Shown here: in pieces, positions 1-9,247 of the stretch | Numbering within the stretch: the first letter of the stretch is position 1 | Layout of the letters: each line of letters opens with the position of its first letter | Assembly (NCBI RefSeq): GCF_019264355.1 | Contig: NZ_JAHVAH010000001.1 | Span: 294,001-358,000 of the forward strand | DNA length: 64,000 nt | Direction of reading: 5' to 3' | Source of the DNA: Sphingomicrobium clamense | GTDB taxonomy: Bacteria > Pseudomonadota > Alphaproteobacteria > Sphingomonadales > Sphingomonadaceae | Notes under the pieces: generated by a model | Told to the model about the DNA's origin: nothing | Databases searched by the model: none | The model's input: only the letters and a program-made list of their open reading frames with translations | Translations under genes and position numbers: made by a program

Positions 1-1639
1 AGGTCGGCTGGCCGGTGTCGGCGTCATACCCCGTCTGTACCTTGCGGCCGAGAGTCTTGCCCTTCGCCTTGGCCTCCGAAACCTTCTTGTTGAAGCTCGA
101 CAGTTGGCGCACGCCGAGGCTCGCCATCATGCGATAGCGCTCTTCCATCTGCTCGACCGTCCATTTGAGCGCGCGCACCGCCTTGCCCGGCTCGGTGACG
201 ACGGGCGAGAGAAGGTGCGGAATGTCTTCGTAGATCGACAGTTCGAGCATCTTGGGATCGATCATGATCATCCGGCACTCTTCCGGGCTCATCCGGTAGA
301 GGAGCGAGAGGATCATGCAGTTGAGCCCGACCGACTTACCCGCCCCGGTCGTACCCGCGACCAGCAGATGCGGCATCGGCGCGAGGTCGGCGATCACGGG
401 ATCGCCCGAGATATTCTTGCCCAGAATGATGGGCAGCGACATCTTCTGATCGTCGAACGCCTGACTGGCGACCAGCTCGTGCAGCATGACCATGTCGCGC
501 TTCTGGTTGGGCAGCTCGATGCCGATGACGCTGCGCCCCGGGATGGTCGCGACTCGCGCCGACAGCGCACTCATGTTGCGCGCGATATCGTCGGCAAGCT
601 GGATGACGCGGCTGGCCTTGATCCCGCTCGCGGGCTCCAGCTCGTACATGGTGACGACCGGTCCCGGGCGCACCTCGACGATGTCGCCGCGCACGTGAAA
701 ATCCTCGAGCACGCTTTCGAGCAGGCGCGCGTTGCGCTCGAGCGCCGCCTTGTCGATCTGGAGGTGCGAATCCTCTTCCGGCTCCGCCAGCAGGTCGAGC
801 GCGGGCAATTCGTAATCGTCGCCCAGCGCGAGGCTTTTCTGAGCCTTCGCCTTTTTGGTCTTCTTGTTCTCGTTGGCGCGGACGACCGGACCCTTGGGGG
901 TCGAGACCGCGACCTCGGGTTTGGGCGGCTGCGCGGTTTTCTTCTCCTCGGCCTCTTCCTTTGCGCGCTTGCCGCGCTTGAGGACGGGGGCGGAAATCTT
1001 GGGGGCTTCGTCGGGGACCAGCTTGGCGCTCGCCCAGGCGCGCTCTTCCTCGCTCAGGTCAAGCGCCTTGACCGCCAGCGCGAGCCCGAGCACGACGAAA
1101 ATCGCGACCAGCGACAGTGCCAATGCGCCTTCGACCGACGGGTCACCGATCAGGCCGACCAGGCTCTCGATGCCGCCCCCCGTGGCCATGCCGATCAGCC
1201 CGGCGTAGCCCGCAGGAAGCCCGGCGACCGCCTCGCCGCGCAGCAGCCCGATCGCCATGCCGAGGATGATCATCCCCGCCAGCGTCAGCAGCGCGGCGCG
1301 CTTGGCGCGGCCCGGCTCGGCCAGCCGCATCATGCGCAGGCCATTGAGCGCCAGTACCGGCAGCGCAAGTAGCGAGGCAAAGCCGAACAGTAGGAGCGCA
1401 AGGTCGCTGGCATAGGCGCCGGTCGGCCCCAGCCAGTTCTGCGTCGGTCCGCCCGCCGCGGTCGAAAGCGAAGGGTCGGTGCCGTCATGGCTGATCATCG
1501 CCAGCGCGAAGGCGAAGGTGCCGGCAAGCACGACCCCGCCCCACACGCGGCGCAGCATATTCTTCGCCGATTGCTTGAGGCTGTCGCGCCAGTCGGGCCC
1601 GAGGTCCCTTTTGCGCCCGCGTTGCGCGGCGGTGGCCAT
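1..1639 (-). CDS. ftsK: DNA translocase FtsK, N-terminal part (cut by window edge)
   Basis: Septum-anchored ATP-driven DNA pump that clears and aligns chromosome termini at division. The frame starts at ATG 1639 and runs off the left edge, so only the first 546 codons are visible. About four hydrophobic segments lie within the first 190 residues, followed by a Lys/Pro-rich linker and then the FtsK/SpoIIIE motor. The Walker A motif AGTTGAGKSV has its lysine near residue 435, and MIMIDPKMLELS follows. The gamma (DNA-reading) domain would lie outside the window. It is transcribed divergently from the UbiH-type gene, with about 107 bp between start codons. The family call is very secure; only the C-terminus is unknown. 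Confidence 0.95.
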   Translation of the reverse strand, partial: MATAAQRGRKRDLGPDWRDSLKQSAKNMLRRVWGGVVLAGTFAFALAMISHDGTDPSLSTAAGGPTQNWLGPTGAYASDLALLLFGFASLLALPVLALNGLRMMRLAEPGRAKRAALLTLAGMIILGMAIGLLRGEAVAGLPAGYAGLIGMATGGGIESLVGLIGDPSVEGALALSLVAIFVVLGLALAVKALDLSEEERAWASAKLVPDEAPKISAPVLKRGKRAKEEAEEKKTAQPPKPEVAVSTPKGPVVRANENKKTKKAKAQKSLALGDDYELPALDLLAEPEEDSHLQIDKAALERNARLLESVLEDFHVRGDIVEVRPGPVVTMYELEPASGIKASRVIQLADDIARNMSALSARVATIPGRSVIGIELPNQKRDMVMLHELVASQAFDDQKMSLPIILGKNISGDPVIADLAPMPHLLVAGTTGAGKSVGLNCMILSLLYRMSPEECRMIMIDPKMLELSIYEDIPHLLSPVVTEPGKAVRALKWTVEQMEERYRMMASLGVRQLSSFNKKVSEAKAKGKTLGRKVQTGYDADTGQPT

Positions 1640-1746
1640 GATCGTGAATCCCTTTGCCCGTGTATTAGGCACATCATGCGCTCTGCCGGACTCGCGGGTC
1701 AAGCAAGCACTTGTTGTCACGCGCCCTCACGCGCTATCGCAGCCAC

Positions 1747-2967
1747 ATGAGTTCGACCGACGTCATCATCCTCGGCGGCGGCCTCGTGGGCCTCTCGCTC
1801 GCCGCCGCGCTCGACCATTCGGGGCTGGACAGCGTGGTCATCGACCCCGCCGACCCCACGACGCGCAACAATGCAAAGTTTGACGGGCGCACCAGCGCGG
1901 TGTCCTCCTCCTCGATGCGCATGTTCGACGTCATCGGGGTGAACGACCACCTGCCCGAACCCGGCTGCCCGATCCGCACCATCGAATCGAAGGAAGGGCT
2001 CAAGCCCGGCGGACTGGTCTTCGATCCCGCCGACGATGGCGAGCCGATGGGCTGGATGAACGAGAATCGCCATCTGCGCACCGCGCTCCTCAAGCGCGCC
2101 GAGGCGGGCAAGCGGATCGACCTTCGCTGGCAGCGCAAGCCGGTCGACGTGGTCCGCGACGAACATCGCGCGCAGGTCACGCTCGACGACGGCTCGGTGG
2201 TCACCGCGCCGCTGCTGGTCGGTGCCGAAGGACGAAATAGCCCCAGCCGCGAGGCCGCGGGCATTCGCATGGCGCGGTGGCAATATGACCACGCCGCGAT
2301 TGTCACGACGGTGGTGCACGAATTGCCCCATGACGGCGTCGCCTATGAAATCTTCTATCCCGCCGGTCCCTTTGCGGTCCTGCCGATGACCGATCACGAG
2401 GACGGGCGGCACCGCTCGGCCATCGTTTGGTCGGTCCCGCGCGAGGATGCTGCGGGCTATCTCGCGTTGACCGACGAGGAATTCGCGGCCGAATGTCAGG
2501 GCGCGATGGGCGACATGCTCGGCAAGGTAGAGACGATCGCTCCGCGCTCGACCTATCCGCTCGGCTTCCACCATGCGGCGCGCATAACCGACACGCGGCT
2601 CGCGCTTGTCGGCGATGCCGCGCATGCGATCCACCCGATTGCGGGGCAGGGAGTCAATCTGGGCTATCGCGACGTCGCCGCACTCACGCAGGTGCTGGTC
2701 GAGGGCGCACGGCTGGGTCTTGACCTTGGCGACCGCCAGTTGCTCGACCGCTACCAGCGCTGGCGCGCGCTCGACGTGCTGTCGGTCGCGATGGCCACCG
2801 ACGGCCTCACCCGCATCTACGGCGTCCCGGGCAAGCTCGCCTCGAAGGTCCGCCACTTCGGCATGGAGATGGTCGGCAAGATCGGCCCCTTGCGCGATCG
2901 CCTGATGAACGAAGCACGCGGAACGTCGGGAGACCTGCCGCTGCTATTGCGTGGCCTTTCGATTTAA
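1747..2967 (+). CDS. FAD-dependent ubiquinone-biosynthesis hydroxylase, UbiH/UbiF/UbiI family
   Basis: Aromatic-ring hydroxylase of 406 residues, expected to add a hydroxyl to the polyprenyl-phenol ring during ubiquinone synthesis, using FAD, NAD(P)H and oxygen. The N-terminal dinucleotide-binding motif GGGLVGLSLA begins near residue 10. The second FAD motif of this family, LVGDAAHAIHP followed by GQGVNLG, lies near residues 290-310. I chose ATG 1747 (MSSTDVIIL), which puts the Rossmann strand at the usual distance; a longer in-frame start at 1711 only adds an Arg-rich tail. Which ring position it attacks cannot be told from sequence, so no symbol is given. Its 3' end overlaps the convergent DoxX-like gene by 24 bp. 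Confidence 0.85.
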   Translation: MSSTDVIILGGGLVGLSLAAALDHSGLDSVVIDPADPTTRNNAKFDGRTSAVSSSSMRMFDVIGVNDHLPEPGCPIRTIESKEGLKPGGLVFDPADDGEPMGWMNENRHLRTALLKRAEAGKRIDLRWQRKPVDVVRDEHRAQVTLDDGSVVTAPLLVGAEGRNSPSREAAGIRMARWQYDHAAIVTTVVHELPHDGVAYEIFYPAGPFAVLPMTDHEDGRHRSAIVWSVPREDAAGYLALTDEEFAAECQGAMGDMLGKVETIAPRSTYPLGFHHAARITDTRLALVGDAAHAIHPIAGQGVNLGYRDVAALTQVLVEGARLGLDLGDRQLLDRYQRWRALDVLSVAMATDGLTRIYGVPGKLASKVRHFGMEMVGKIGPLRDRLMNEARGTSGDLPLLLRGLSI

Positions 2968-3330
2968 TCCGACGAGCGGTCTGAACGCGTCGCGATACCA
3001 CCAGACCAGTACCAGAAATGCCGCGAACCACGAGGCGCCCCAGAAAAAGCTCGCGGTCAGCGTTGCGTGAAAAAGAAAGATCCAGATCACGGTTGGCGCG
3101 AGGATAGCGAGCCCGAGCGGGGCAGTGCGGGGTACCAGCAACAACAGCCCGCCGACGACAAAACTGGCTTGCGCCAGCTGCATCGAGAACGTCCCCCGGT
3201 TGGCATCGAGTAAGGCGAGCGCTGCGGGTTCGGTCGTCGGCGGTGGCGCAATGCCGAACAAGGGCGCGATGCCCCAAAATGCAAACCAGGCCCCAAAACC
3301 GAGACGAAGTAGCGTGATGACAATGCTCAT
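2944..3330 (-). CDS. DoxX-like small membrane protein
   Basis: A 128-residue protein made almost entirely of four hydrophobic helices (about residues 3-22, 52-68, 72-95 and 98-113). It has an early Arg-Leu-Gly-Phe-Gly start and an FLFHATL motif in helix 3, as in DoxX-like membrane proteins of unknown substrate. Start ATG 3330 is chosen because the frame upstream is antisense to galE. The tail overlaps the end of the UbiH-type gene by 24 bp. The family assignment is moderate and the biochemical role is not known. Confidence 0.6.
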   Translation of the reverse strand: MSIVITLLRLGFGAWFAFWGIAPLFGIAPPPTTEPAALALLDANRGTFSMQLAQASFVVGGLLLLVPRTAPLGLAILAPTVIWIFLFHATLTASFFWGASWFAAFLVLVWWYRDAFRPLVGLNRKATQ

Positions 3331-3414
3331 GTTTTGTCCCCCTCTTTGCCGCCCACCATGCCGACACAAAAGCGTTTGGCAAGCTGCCCCCAATCTCGCA
3401 TGGTCGAAAGGAAG

Positions 3415-4404
3415 ATGAACAAGGTCCCTGTCCTCGTCACCGGCGGTGCCGGCTATATCGGCAGCCATGCGGTGCTGGCGCTGCGCGATGCGGGCTGGCC
3501 GGTTGCCGTCATCGACGATCTGTCGACCGGCTTCCGTACCGCGGTTCCCGATGACGTGCCCTTCTACGAAGGCGATGTCGCCGACGCCGAACTTCTCGCC
3601 CGCATCTTCGAAGAGCAAGGCACAGGCGCGATCATGCACTTCGCGGGCTCGGTGATCGTCCCCGAATCGATCGAGAAGCCGCTTCGCTATTACGAGAATA
3701 ACAGCGCCAAGAGCCGCGCATTGCTCGAAGCTGCAGTCGAAGCCGGCATCCCGCATTTCGTGTTCAGCTCGACTGCTGCGGTCTATGGCAATTCCGACGC
3801 CGTGAAGGTCGACGAGGATGCGCCGACGCGCCCGGCCAATCCCTACGGCAATTCCAAGTTGATGACCGAGCTGATGCTTGCCGACGCCGCGCGCGCCTAT
3901 CCGATCAACTTCTGTGCGCTGCGCTATTTCAATGTCGCCGGTGCGGACCCGCAGGGCCGCGTAGGCCAGCGCACCGAAGGCGCCACCCAGCTGATCAAGG
4001 TCGCGGTCGAGGCCGCCTCGGGACAGCGCGACCATGTCGAGATTTTCGGCACCGACTTCGACACGCCCGACGGCACCGGCGTGCGCGACTATATCCACGT
4101 CAGTGATCTGGTCGACGCGCACCTCCTCGCGCTCGAGGCACTGATCGGCCAGCCCGACCGCTCGATGATCCTCAATTGCGGCTATGGCCACGGCGCGTCG
4201 GTGCTCGAAGTCCTCGACGCGGTCGATCGCGCGACCAACGGCAAGATCGAGCGCCGCATCGCCGCACGTCGCGACGGCGATATCGCGGCACGCATCGCCG
4301 ACAATCGGCGGATCGTAGAAACGCTCGGCTGGCAGCCAAAGCACGATGATCTTCAGGAAATCGTCAATCACGCGCTGGCGTGGGAGCGCAAGCGCCGCGG
4401 CTAG
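3415..4404 (+). CDS. galE: UDP-glucose 4-epimerase
   Basis: Short-chain dehydrogenase-type epimerase of 329 residues interconverting UDP-glucose and UDP-galactose, a supply step for surface polysaccharides such as the capsule encoded downstream. The NAD-binding motif VTGGAGYIGSH is at residues 6-16. The catalytic Ser is in FSSTAAVYG and the Tyr-x3-Lys pair in NPYGNSKL. NVAGADPQG and GVRDYIHVSDL are typical GalE stretches. ATG 3415 follows a GAAAGGA ribosome-binding site; the in-frame extension to 3334 lacks family similarity. It is close to full length for the family. Confidence 0.93.
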   Translation: MNKVPVLVTGGAGYIGSHAVLALRDAGWPVAVIDDLSTGFRTAVPDDVPFYEGDVADAELLARIFEEQGTGAIMHFAGSVIVPESIEKPLRYYENNSAKSRALLEAAVEAGIPHFVFSSTAAVYGNSDAVKVDEDAPTRPANPYGNSKLMTELMLADAARAYPINFCALRYFNVAGADPQGRVGQRTEGATQLIKVAVEAASGQRDHVEIFGTDFDTPDGTGVRDYIHVSDLVDAHLLALEALIGQPDRSMILNCGYGHGASVLEVLDAVDRATNGKIERRIAARRDGDIAARIADNRRIVETLGWQPKHDDLQEIVNHALAWERKRRG

Positions 4405-4405
4405 C

Positions 4406-5041
4406 CTATTGCAGCGTCTGGTCGGCCTCGGGCCCGCCGGGTGCCATGCGCTGGAATTGCATCAGCTGCACCAGCATGTCGGCACGCGGGCCTAGGGTCG
4501 GCGTCTCGAGCAGGGCTTGCTTGGCACCGATGTCGAACGGCGCGACCTGTGCGATTGCATTGACGAGCGTCTCGTCGTCGAGCTTGCCGACCGCTTCCCA
4601 GTCGACCGCCAGCCCCAGCGCATCGCCGAACGAGCGCGCCTCCTGCTCGACCGCACTGCGCTGCGCGATGCCCAGCGGATCGGGTTCGGCGGCGTCGTCA
4701 TATTCGGCCAGGTCGACATCGGCGAGCCGATAGGCCTCGGGGCTCGGCGCCTCGCGGATCATGCGAAAGCGTGTCAGCCCCTGCAGCACGATATTGTACC
4801 GCCCGTCTTCCAGCTCCTCGACGCTGATGATTTCGCCCAGCCCGCCGACCTGGTGGAGCGGCGCGTCGTCGTCGAGACCTTGCGGCTGGACCATCGCGAT
4901 CTTGCGATCCCCGTCGAGGGCGTGCGCGACCATGTCACGATAGCGCTCTTCGAAAATGTGGAGCGGCAGCTGGCTGCGCGGGAACAGCAACGCCCCGGCG
5001 AGCGGGAAGATTTTGACGCGTGCGGGCTCGGCACCCATCAT
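4406..5041 (-). CDS. LON peptidase substrate-binding (N-terminal) domain protein
   Basis: Stand-alone 211-residue version of the Lon N-terminal domain, without ATPase or protease. Signature stretches are KIFPLAGALLFP near the start, LPLHIFEERYRDM, and VGGLGEIISVEELEDGRY. ATG 5041 overlaps the stop of the thioredoxin gene as ATGA (a second ATG is at 5038), so the two are translationally coupled. Free-standing proteins of this kind are found with thioredoxin-TPR genes in alphaproteobacteria. A role in protein quality control is plausible from the pairing but unproven. Confidence 0.85.
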   Translation of the reverse strand: MMGAEPARVKIFPLAGALLFPRSQLPLHIFEERYRDMVAHALDGDRKIAMVQPQGLDDDAPLHQVGGLGEIISVEELEDGRYNIVLQGLTRFRMIREAPSPEAYRLADVDLAEYDDAAEPDPLGIAQRSAVEQEARSFGDALGLAVDWEAVGKLDDETLVNAIAQVAPFDIGAKQALLETPTLGPRADMLVQLMQFQRMAPGGPEADQTLQ

Positions 5042-5976
5042 GTGAAGAGGACCGAGGACAGCCGCCGACGCTGCGCACCCGACCAGGGGTCCTCGAGCCC
5101 GGAAGCCTCGATCAGCGACAGGAATTTCTGCCGCGCCGCACCGTCGTTCCATTCGCGATCGCGCTTGATGATCTCGAGCAACTGGTCCGCCGCACCATCG
5201 CGCTCGCCCTTGGCCATCAGCGCTTTGGCAAGCTCGAAGCGTGCCTCGTGATCGTCCTCGTTCGCTTCGATCCGCGCGATATAGGCCGACGCATCGACCG
5301 CCTCTTCGCCTTCGTCGGCAATCTCGAGCATCGCGCGCGCCTGCGCGATGGCAGGATCGTTCGCGATCTTCTCGTCGACTCCGTCCAACAGCGATTTCGC
5401 CTCGTCCTGCTGACCCGCGAGGATGAGCGCGCGCGCCATCCCGCCGACGATCGCCGGATTGCCGGGGTCCATACCCATCAGCTGGGTGAACATGGCGAGC
5501 GCTTGCTCCGCCTCGCCCGCGTCAAGCGTCGCGCCGGCCTGTTCGACCAGCGGCGCCAGTTCGGCCTCGCGGTCCTGCGCCTCACCCTTGATCGGCAACT
5601 GGCCGAGGATCTGGTCGAGCGCCTGGCCCAGCGCGGCGGGCGTGCGATACTGGCCGAGGTCGGCGACCGGCTGCCCCTGGAACAGGGCATAAACGGCGGG
5701 CACCGACTGGACCCGGAACTGCGCGGCGATGAACTTGTCGGTATCGACGTCGATCTTTCTCAAAACGACGCCCTTGTCGGCATAATCCGCGGCGACCTGC
5801 TCGAGGATCGGCGACAATTGCTTGCACGGCCCGCACCAATCGGCGGTGAATTGCAGGATGACGAGCTTGTCCATCGACGGCTGCAGCACGTCGGCTTCGA
5901 ACTTGGCGATCGCGCTGCGATCGGCTTCACTCATCGTCAGGTCCTGCACGCGCCACTCCTTGTGTCTCAGAGCCAT
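5038..5976 (-). CDS. Thioredoxin-TPR protein, CnoX/YbbN-like
   Basis: A 312-residue protein with an N-terminal thioredoxin fold (about 20-125) and a C-terminal TPR-like region (about 135-300). E. coli CnoX of this architecture is a chaperedoxin that hands oxidised substrates to GroEL. The active-site motif here is WCGPC (Cys48, Cys51), a full redox pair, unlike the SxxC motif of E. coli CnoX. The cis-proline is in VQSVPAVYAL. An alternative start is Met15 (5934). It is upstream of and coupled to the LON-domain gene. Confidence 0.85.
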   Translation of the reverse strand: MALRHKEWRVQDLTMSEADRSAIAKFEADVLQPSMDKLVILQFTADWCGPCKQLSPILEQVAADYADKGVVLRKIDVDTDKFIAAQFRVQSVPAVYALFQGQPVADLGQYRTPAALGQALDQILGQLPIKGEAQDREAELAPLVEQAGATLDAGEAEQALAMFTQLMGMDPGNPAIVGGMARALILAGQQDEAKSLLDGVDEKIANDPAIAQARAMLEIADEGEEAVDASAYIARIEANEDDHEARFELAKALMAKGERDGAADQLLEIIKRDREWNDGAARQKFLSLIEASGLEDPWSGAQRRRLSSVLFT

Positions 5977-6108
5977 TCATATGGTCCGCTTCACGATAAG
6001 CACAAGTCACTCGGCAAAAAGGCCAATAAGGGGCTTGCGGGAATCACGACCCAACGCTATCTGCCCCTCCACCCGACCGGGTCCACGCCGATTCCGGTCC
6101 GCCAGTGA

Positions 6109-6183
6109 GCGGGCGTAGCTCAGGGGTAGAGCATCACCTTGCCAAGGTGAGGGTCGAGGGTTCGAATCCCTTCGCCCGCTCCA
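6109..6183 (+). tRNA. tRNA-Gly (anticodon GCC), CCA encoded
   Basis: The cloverleaf is readable by eye. The acceptor stem GCGGGCG (6109-6115) pairs with CGCCCGC (6173-6179). The D-loop contains AGGGGT-type bases, the anticodon arm is ACC-TTGCCAA-GGT with anticodon GCC at 6141-6143, and the T-arm contains GGTTCGAATCC. The discriminator base is U at 6180 and CCA is encoded at 6181-6183. Confidence 0.97.
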
Positions 6184-6601
6184 TATTCTCCAGAACAGAA
6201 GTCGACCGCAGAACGCGGGAAGTCGGCACGTGTCGGTTACCATGCACTTCGTCTGGAGGCCGTTGATTAACCTAGTTTAATTAGCCTTTATCGAACCATG
6301 TTACCGTTCACGCCGAAAAATCGCTGGAATACAAGGTTCTAGGAGGGTATAGCGGCCCCGCTCGGAAAGATTGTGCGGTGCAATGGTGCCAAAAGGTGCC
6401 GGCACTGCGAAGCGCTAGGGGGCGTTCGCGGATCGAAAGACCTAGGATACCCGTCGTGCTCCGGCGAACGGCGCGCTTGTTGCGGGAAGGCAACAACACG
6501 TCGGGAAGGGTGACCAGTGCTGCAACCAAAGCGCGTACCATGCTTTGAGGGGCAGACAGATTTTTGCGAGCGGCTCGAGTGATGAAAGAGTGAGCTAGGT
6601 A
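6184..6601 (+). promoter_or_regulatory. 418-bp non-coding leader region before the capsule genes
   Basis: No convincing gene is seen here. The part at about 6263-6310 is distinctly AT-rich for this genome. TTGATT at 6263-6268 followed 18 nt later by TTTATC is a weak promoter candidate for kdsD and the capsule genes. A perfect 7-bp hairpin (TTGTTGC/GCAACAA with a 6-nt loop) lies at 6477-6496 and has no U-tract, so it is probably not a terminator. I found no JUMPStart/ops element, the usual RfaH target before enteric capsule operons. Confidence 0.35.
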
Positions 6602-7579
6602 ATGAACGTTGAAAAGCTTAAGCTGCAAGTTGCCGACCGCGCCGCAATGCGCGAATCCGTGCGATCCATCTTCGTCAAGGAGGCCGAGGCCATCGAAGCG
6701 TTCGCGCGCGGAGGCCTCGATACGGTGTGCGCGGCGATCGAACTGATCGTCTCGCGCGACGGCTCGCTGATCGTGACCGGTGTCGGCAAGAGCGGCCATA
6801 TCGGTCGCAAGATCGCCTCGACCTTCCGCTCGCTCGGCCGCCACGCGGTCTTCATGCATGCCGCCGAGAGCAGCCACGGCGATCTCGGCCTCATCGATCC
6901 CAACGGCGTTGTTTTGGCGCTATCCAATTCGGGCGAGACCGCAGAATTGGCGGACATGCTCGCTTATTGCCGCGCCCACGAAATTCCGGTCATCTCGGTG
7001 ACCAGCAGCGCCGAAAGCACGCTTGCCGAGGCCTCCACCGTCTGCATCGCCTATGGCGAGCTGAGCGAGGTGTGCATCAACGGTCTCGCGCCGACGACGT
7101 CGACCACGCTGACGCTGGCCATCGGCGACGCGCTCGCGGTCGGGTTCAGCGACCTTGCGGGCGTCACTGCCGACGACTTCCGTCGCTATCACCCGGGCGG
7201 CAAGCTCGGTCAGCGACTGCGCAAGGTTGAGGACGTGATGCACACGGGTGATGCGCTCCCGCTGGTGTCCCCCGAGGCCAAGCTCGTCGACCTGACGTTG
7301 ATCATGGCGGAAAAGGCACTGGGCTGCGCGCTCGTGACCGAGAATGGCAAGACGCTCGGCATCATCACCGACGGTGATATTCGTCGCCACGCTGCCGAGC
7401 TACACGACCTGAAGGCGATCGACATCATGTCGGTCAACCCGGTCACCGTCGATCGCGACATCACGCTGGAAAAGGCCGCGCTCGAGCTGAGCCAAGCAAA
7501 GGTCTCGGTCGGGATCGTGCAGGACAGCCTGATGCGCACCATCGGCGTGCTCCACATCCATCAGTGCGTCCTCGACTAA
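6602..7579 (+). CDS. kdsD: Arabinose-5-phosphate isomerase (Kdo pathway), KpsF/KdsD
   Basis: Converts ribulose-5-phosphate to arabinose-5-phosphate, the first committed precursor of Kdo. The protein has 325 residues. A SIS sugar-isomerase domain spans about 45-185, with GVGKSGHIG (60-68), SNSGET and LAPTTSTT. Two CBS domains span about 210-325, the standard KdsD/KpsF/GutQ layout. The conserved RYHPGGKLGQ separates the two parts. It is the first gene of the + strand capsule group and ends 4 bp before kdsB, so it is probably the capsule-linked (KpsF) isoform. Confidence 0.93.
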   Translation: MNVEKLKLQVADRAAMRESVRSIFVKEAEAIEAFARGGLDTVCAAIELIVSRDGSLIVTGVGKSGHIGRKIASTFRSLGRHAVFMHAAESSHGDLGLIDPNGVVLALSNSGETAELADMLAYCRAHEIPVISVTSSAESTLAEASTVCIAYGELSEVCINGLAPTTSTTLTLAIGDALAVGFSDLAGVTADDFRRYHPGGKLGQRLRKVEDVMHTGDALPLVSPEAKLVDLTLIMAEKALGCALVTENGKTLGIITDGDIRRHAAELHDLKAIDIMSVNPVTVDRDITLEKAALELSQAKVSVGIVQDSLMRTIGVLHIHQCVLD

Positions 7580-7583
7580 ACAG

Positions 7584-8381
7584 GTGAGCGGGCCGGCGAT
7601 CGTCATTCCGGCGCGCTACGCGTCGACCCGCTATCCCGGAAAACCCCTCGCGGAGCTGCGCGGCGCCGATGGCGTCGCCAAGAGCCTTGTCCGTCGTAGT
7701 TGGGAGGCGGCGATGGCCGTCGACGGGATTGCCTCGGTCCACGTAGCGACCGATGACGATCGCATCGCCGACCATGTCCGCGACTTTGGCGGCGAGGTCA
7801 TCATGACCCCCGCCGAGTGCCGCAACGGCACCGAACGCTGCGCCGCCGCGCTCGATGCCTTCGACGACGAGCCCGAAATCGTCGTCAACCTGCAGGGCGA
7901 CGCGCCGCTGACGCCCGCCTGGTTCGTCGAGGAGCTGGTCGCGGCCCTGCGCCAACGGTCCGATGTCGACATGGCCACGCCTGTACTGCGCGCGGATCAC
8001 GATCATTGGACCGCGCTGGTCGAGGATCGTCGCGCAGGTCGCGTGGGCGGTACGACGGCGGTCTTCGATGCCACCGGCCGTGCACTCTATTTCTCGAAAG
8101 AAGTCATCCCGTTCCTCGCGCCCGACGCTGCTTCGGCGATGACGCAGCTTCCGGTCTTCCACCATGTCGGGGTTTATGCCTATCGGCCCGACACGCTTCG
8201 CGCCTATGGGCAATGGCCCGTCGGGCCACTAGAGAGCCAGGAAGGCCTGGAGCAATTGCGTTTCCTCGAGCAGGGACGCGCTGTCCTGTGCGTCGAAACC
8301 GACGCGCGAGGCAGGACGTTCTGGGAATTGAACAACCCTGAAGACATCGAAAAGATCGAAGCCGCGCTCCATGCCCCGTGA
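7584..8381 (+). CDS. kdsB: CMP-Kdo synthetase (3-deoxy-manno-octulosonate cytidylyltransferase)
   Basis: Activates Kdo with CTP to CMP-Kdo, the donor for the KpsC/KpsS linker transferases. It has 265 residues and starts with GTG 7584. The nucleotide-binding motif IPARYASTRYPGKPL is at the N-terminus, and CRNGTERCA, VNLQGDAPL and HVGVYAYR are KdsB/KpsU hallmarks. The end overlaps kdsA by 11 bp. It may be the capsule paralogue (KpsU); a second copy elsewhere in the genome cannot be excluded. Confidence 0.93.
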   Translation: MSGPAIVIPARYASTRYPGKPLAELRGADGVAKSLVRRSWEAAMAVDGIASVHVATDDDRIADHVRDFGGEVIMTPAECRNGTERCAAALDAFDDEPEIVVNLQGDAPLTPAWFVEELVAALRQRSDVDMATPVLRADHDHWTALVEDRRAGRVGGTTAVFDATGRALYFSKEVIPFLAPDAASAMTQLPVFHHVGVYAYRPDTLRAYGQWPVGPLESQEGLEQLRFLEQGRAVLCVETDARGRTFWELNNPEDIEKIEAALHAP

Positions 8382-9213
8382 TCCCCTCCTGAACAGCCGC
8401 TCCATCCGCATCGGTGACATCGACGTTGGCAACGATTTGCCCTTCGTGTTGCTCATGGGGCCATGCCAGATCGAGGGGCGCGACCATGCGCTGATGATGG
8501 CGGAGAAGATTGCCGAGGCCTGCACGACCAACGGGCGGCGCTTCATCTACAAGTCGAGCTACGACAAGGCCAACCGCTCCTCGATCGACACCGCGCGCGG
8601 CGTCGGCATGGATGAGGGGCTCAGGATCCTCGAGGAGATCCGAGACACGTTCGGTTGTCCGGTGCTGACCGACGTCCACGCCGCCGACCAGTGCGCGCCG
8701 GTCGCCGAAGTCGTCGACGTGCTCCAGATCCCCGCCTTCCTGTGCCGCCAGACCGACCTGCTGGTGGCGGCGGCGAAGACCGGGAAGGCAATCAACGTCA
8801 AGAAGGGCCAGTTCCTCGCGCCGGCGGACATGTGGAACGTCGCCAACAAGATTATCGCCAGCGGCAACGACCGCGTGATGCTGTGCGAGCGCGGGGCAAG
8901 CTTCGGCTACAATACGCTGGTCAGCGATTTTCGCGCCATTCCGATTATGGCGGAGACCGGCTGCCCGGTCGTGTTCGATGCGACCCATTCGGTGCAGCAG
9001 CCCGGCGGGCAGGGGACGACCTCGGGCGGCCAGCGCCAGTTCGTCGAGACGCTCGCGCGCGCGGCGGTCGCGATCGGCGTCGCGGCACTCTTCATGGAAA
9101 CCCATCAGGACCCCGACAATGCCCCGTCGGACGGACCCAACATGGTCCCGGTCGACCAGATGCAGGGGCTGCTCGAGCGGCTGGGCCGGATCGAAGAGGC
9201 GGCTGCCGGTTGA
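8371..9213 (+). CDS. kdsA: Kdo-8-phosphate synthase
   Basis: Condenses phosphoenolpyruvate with arabinose-5-phosphate to Kdo-8-phosphate in the cytosol. It has 280 residues. IYKSSYDKANRSS, TDVHAADQ and FDATHSVQQPGG are strongly conserved KdsA stretches. MGPCQIEG near residue 30 carries a Cys where E. coli KdsA has Asn, the mark of the metal-dependent class as I recall it. ATG 8371 overlaps the kdsB end. A Kdo-8-phosphate phosphatase (KdsC) was not found in the window. Confidence 0.95.
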   Translation: MPRDPLLNSRSIRIGDIDVGNDLPFVLLMGPCQIEGRDHALMMAEKIAEACTTNGRRFIYKSSYDKANRSSIDTARGVGMDEGLRILEEIRDTFGCPVLTDVHAADQCAPVAEVVDVLQIPAFLCRQTDLLVAAAKTGKAINVKKGQFLAPADMWNVANKIIASGNDRVMLCERGASFGYNTLVSDFRAIPIMAETGCPVVFDATHSVQQPGGQGTTSGGQRQFVETLARAAVAIGVAALFMETHQDPDNAPSDGPNMVPVDQMQGLLERLGRIEEAAAG

Positions 9214-9247
9214 TCTCGGCCCCGCCTCCGCGCCAAATGGCGCCCGC

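Noticed and set aside
6184..6601. Search for a JUMPStart/ops element before the capsule genes
   Set aside because: No GGCGGTAG or close variant was found in the leader; the nearest similar string belongs to the tRNA.
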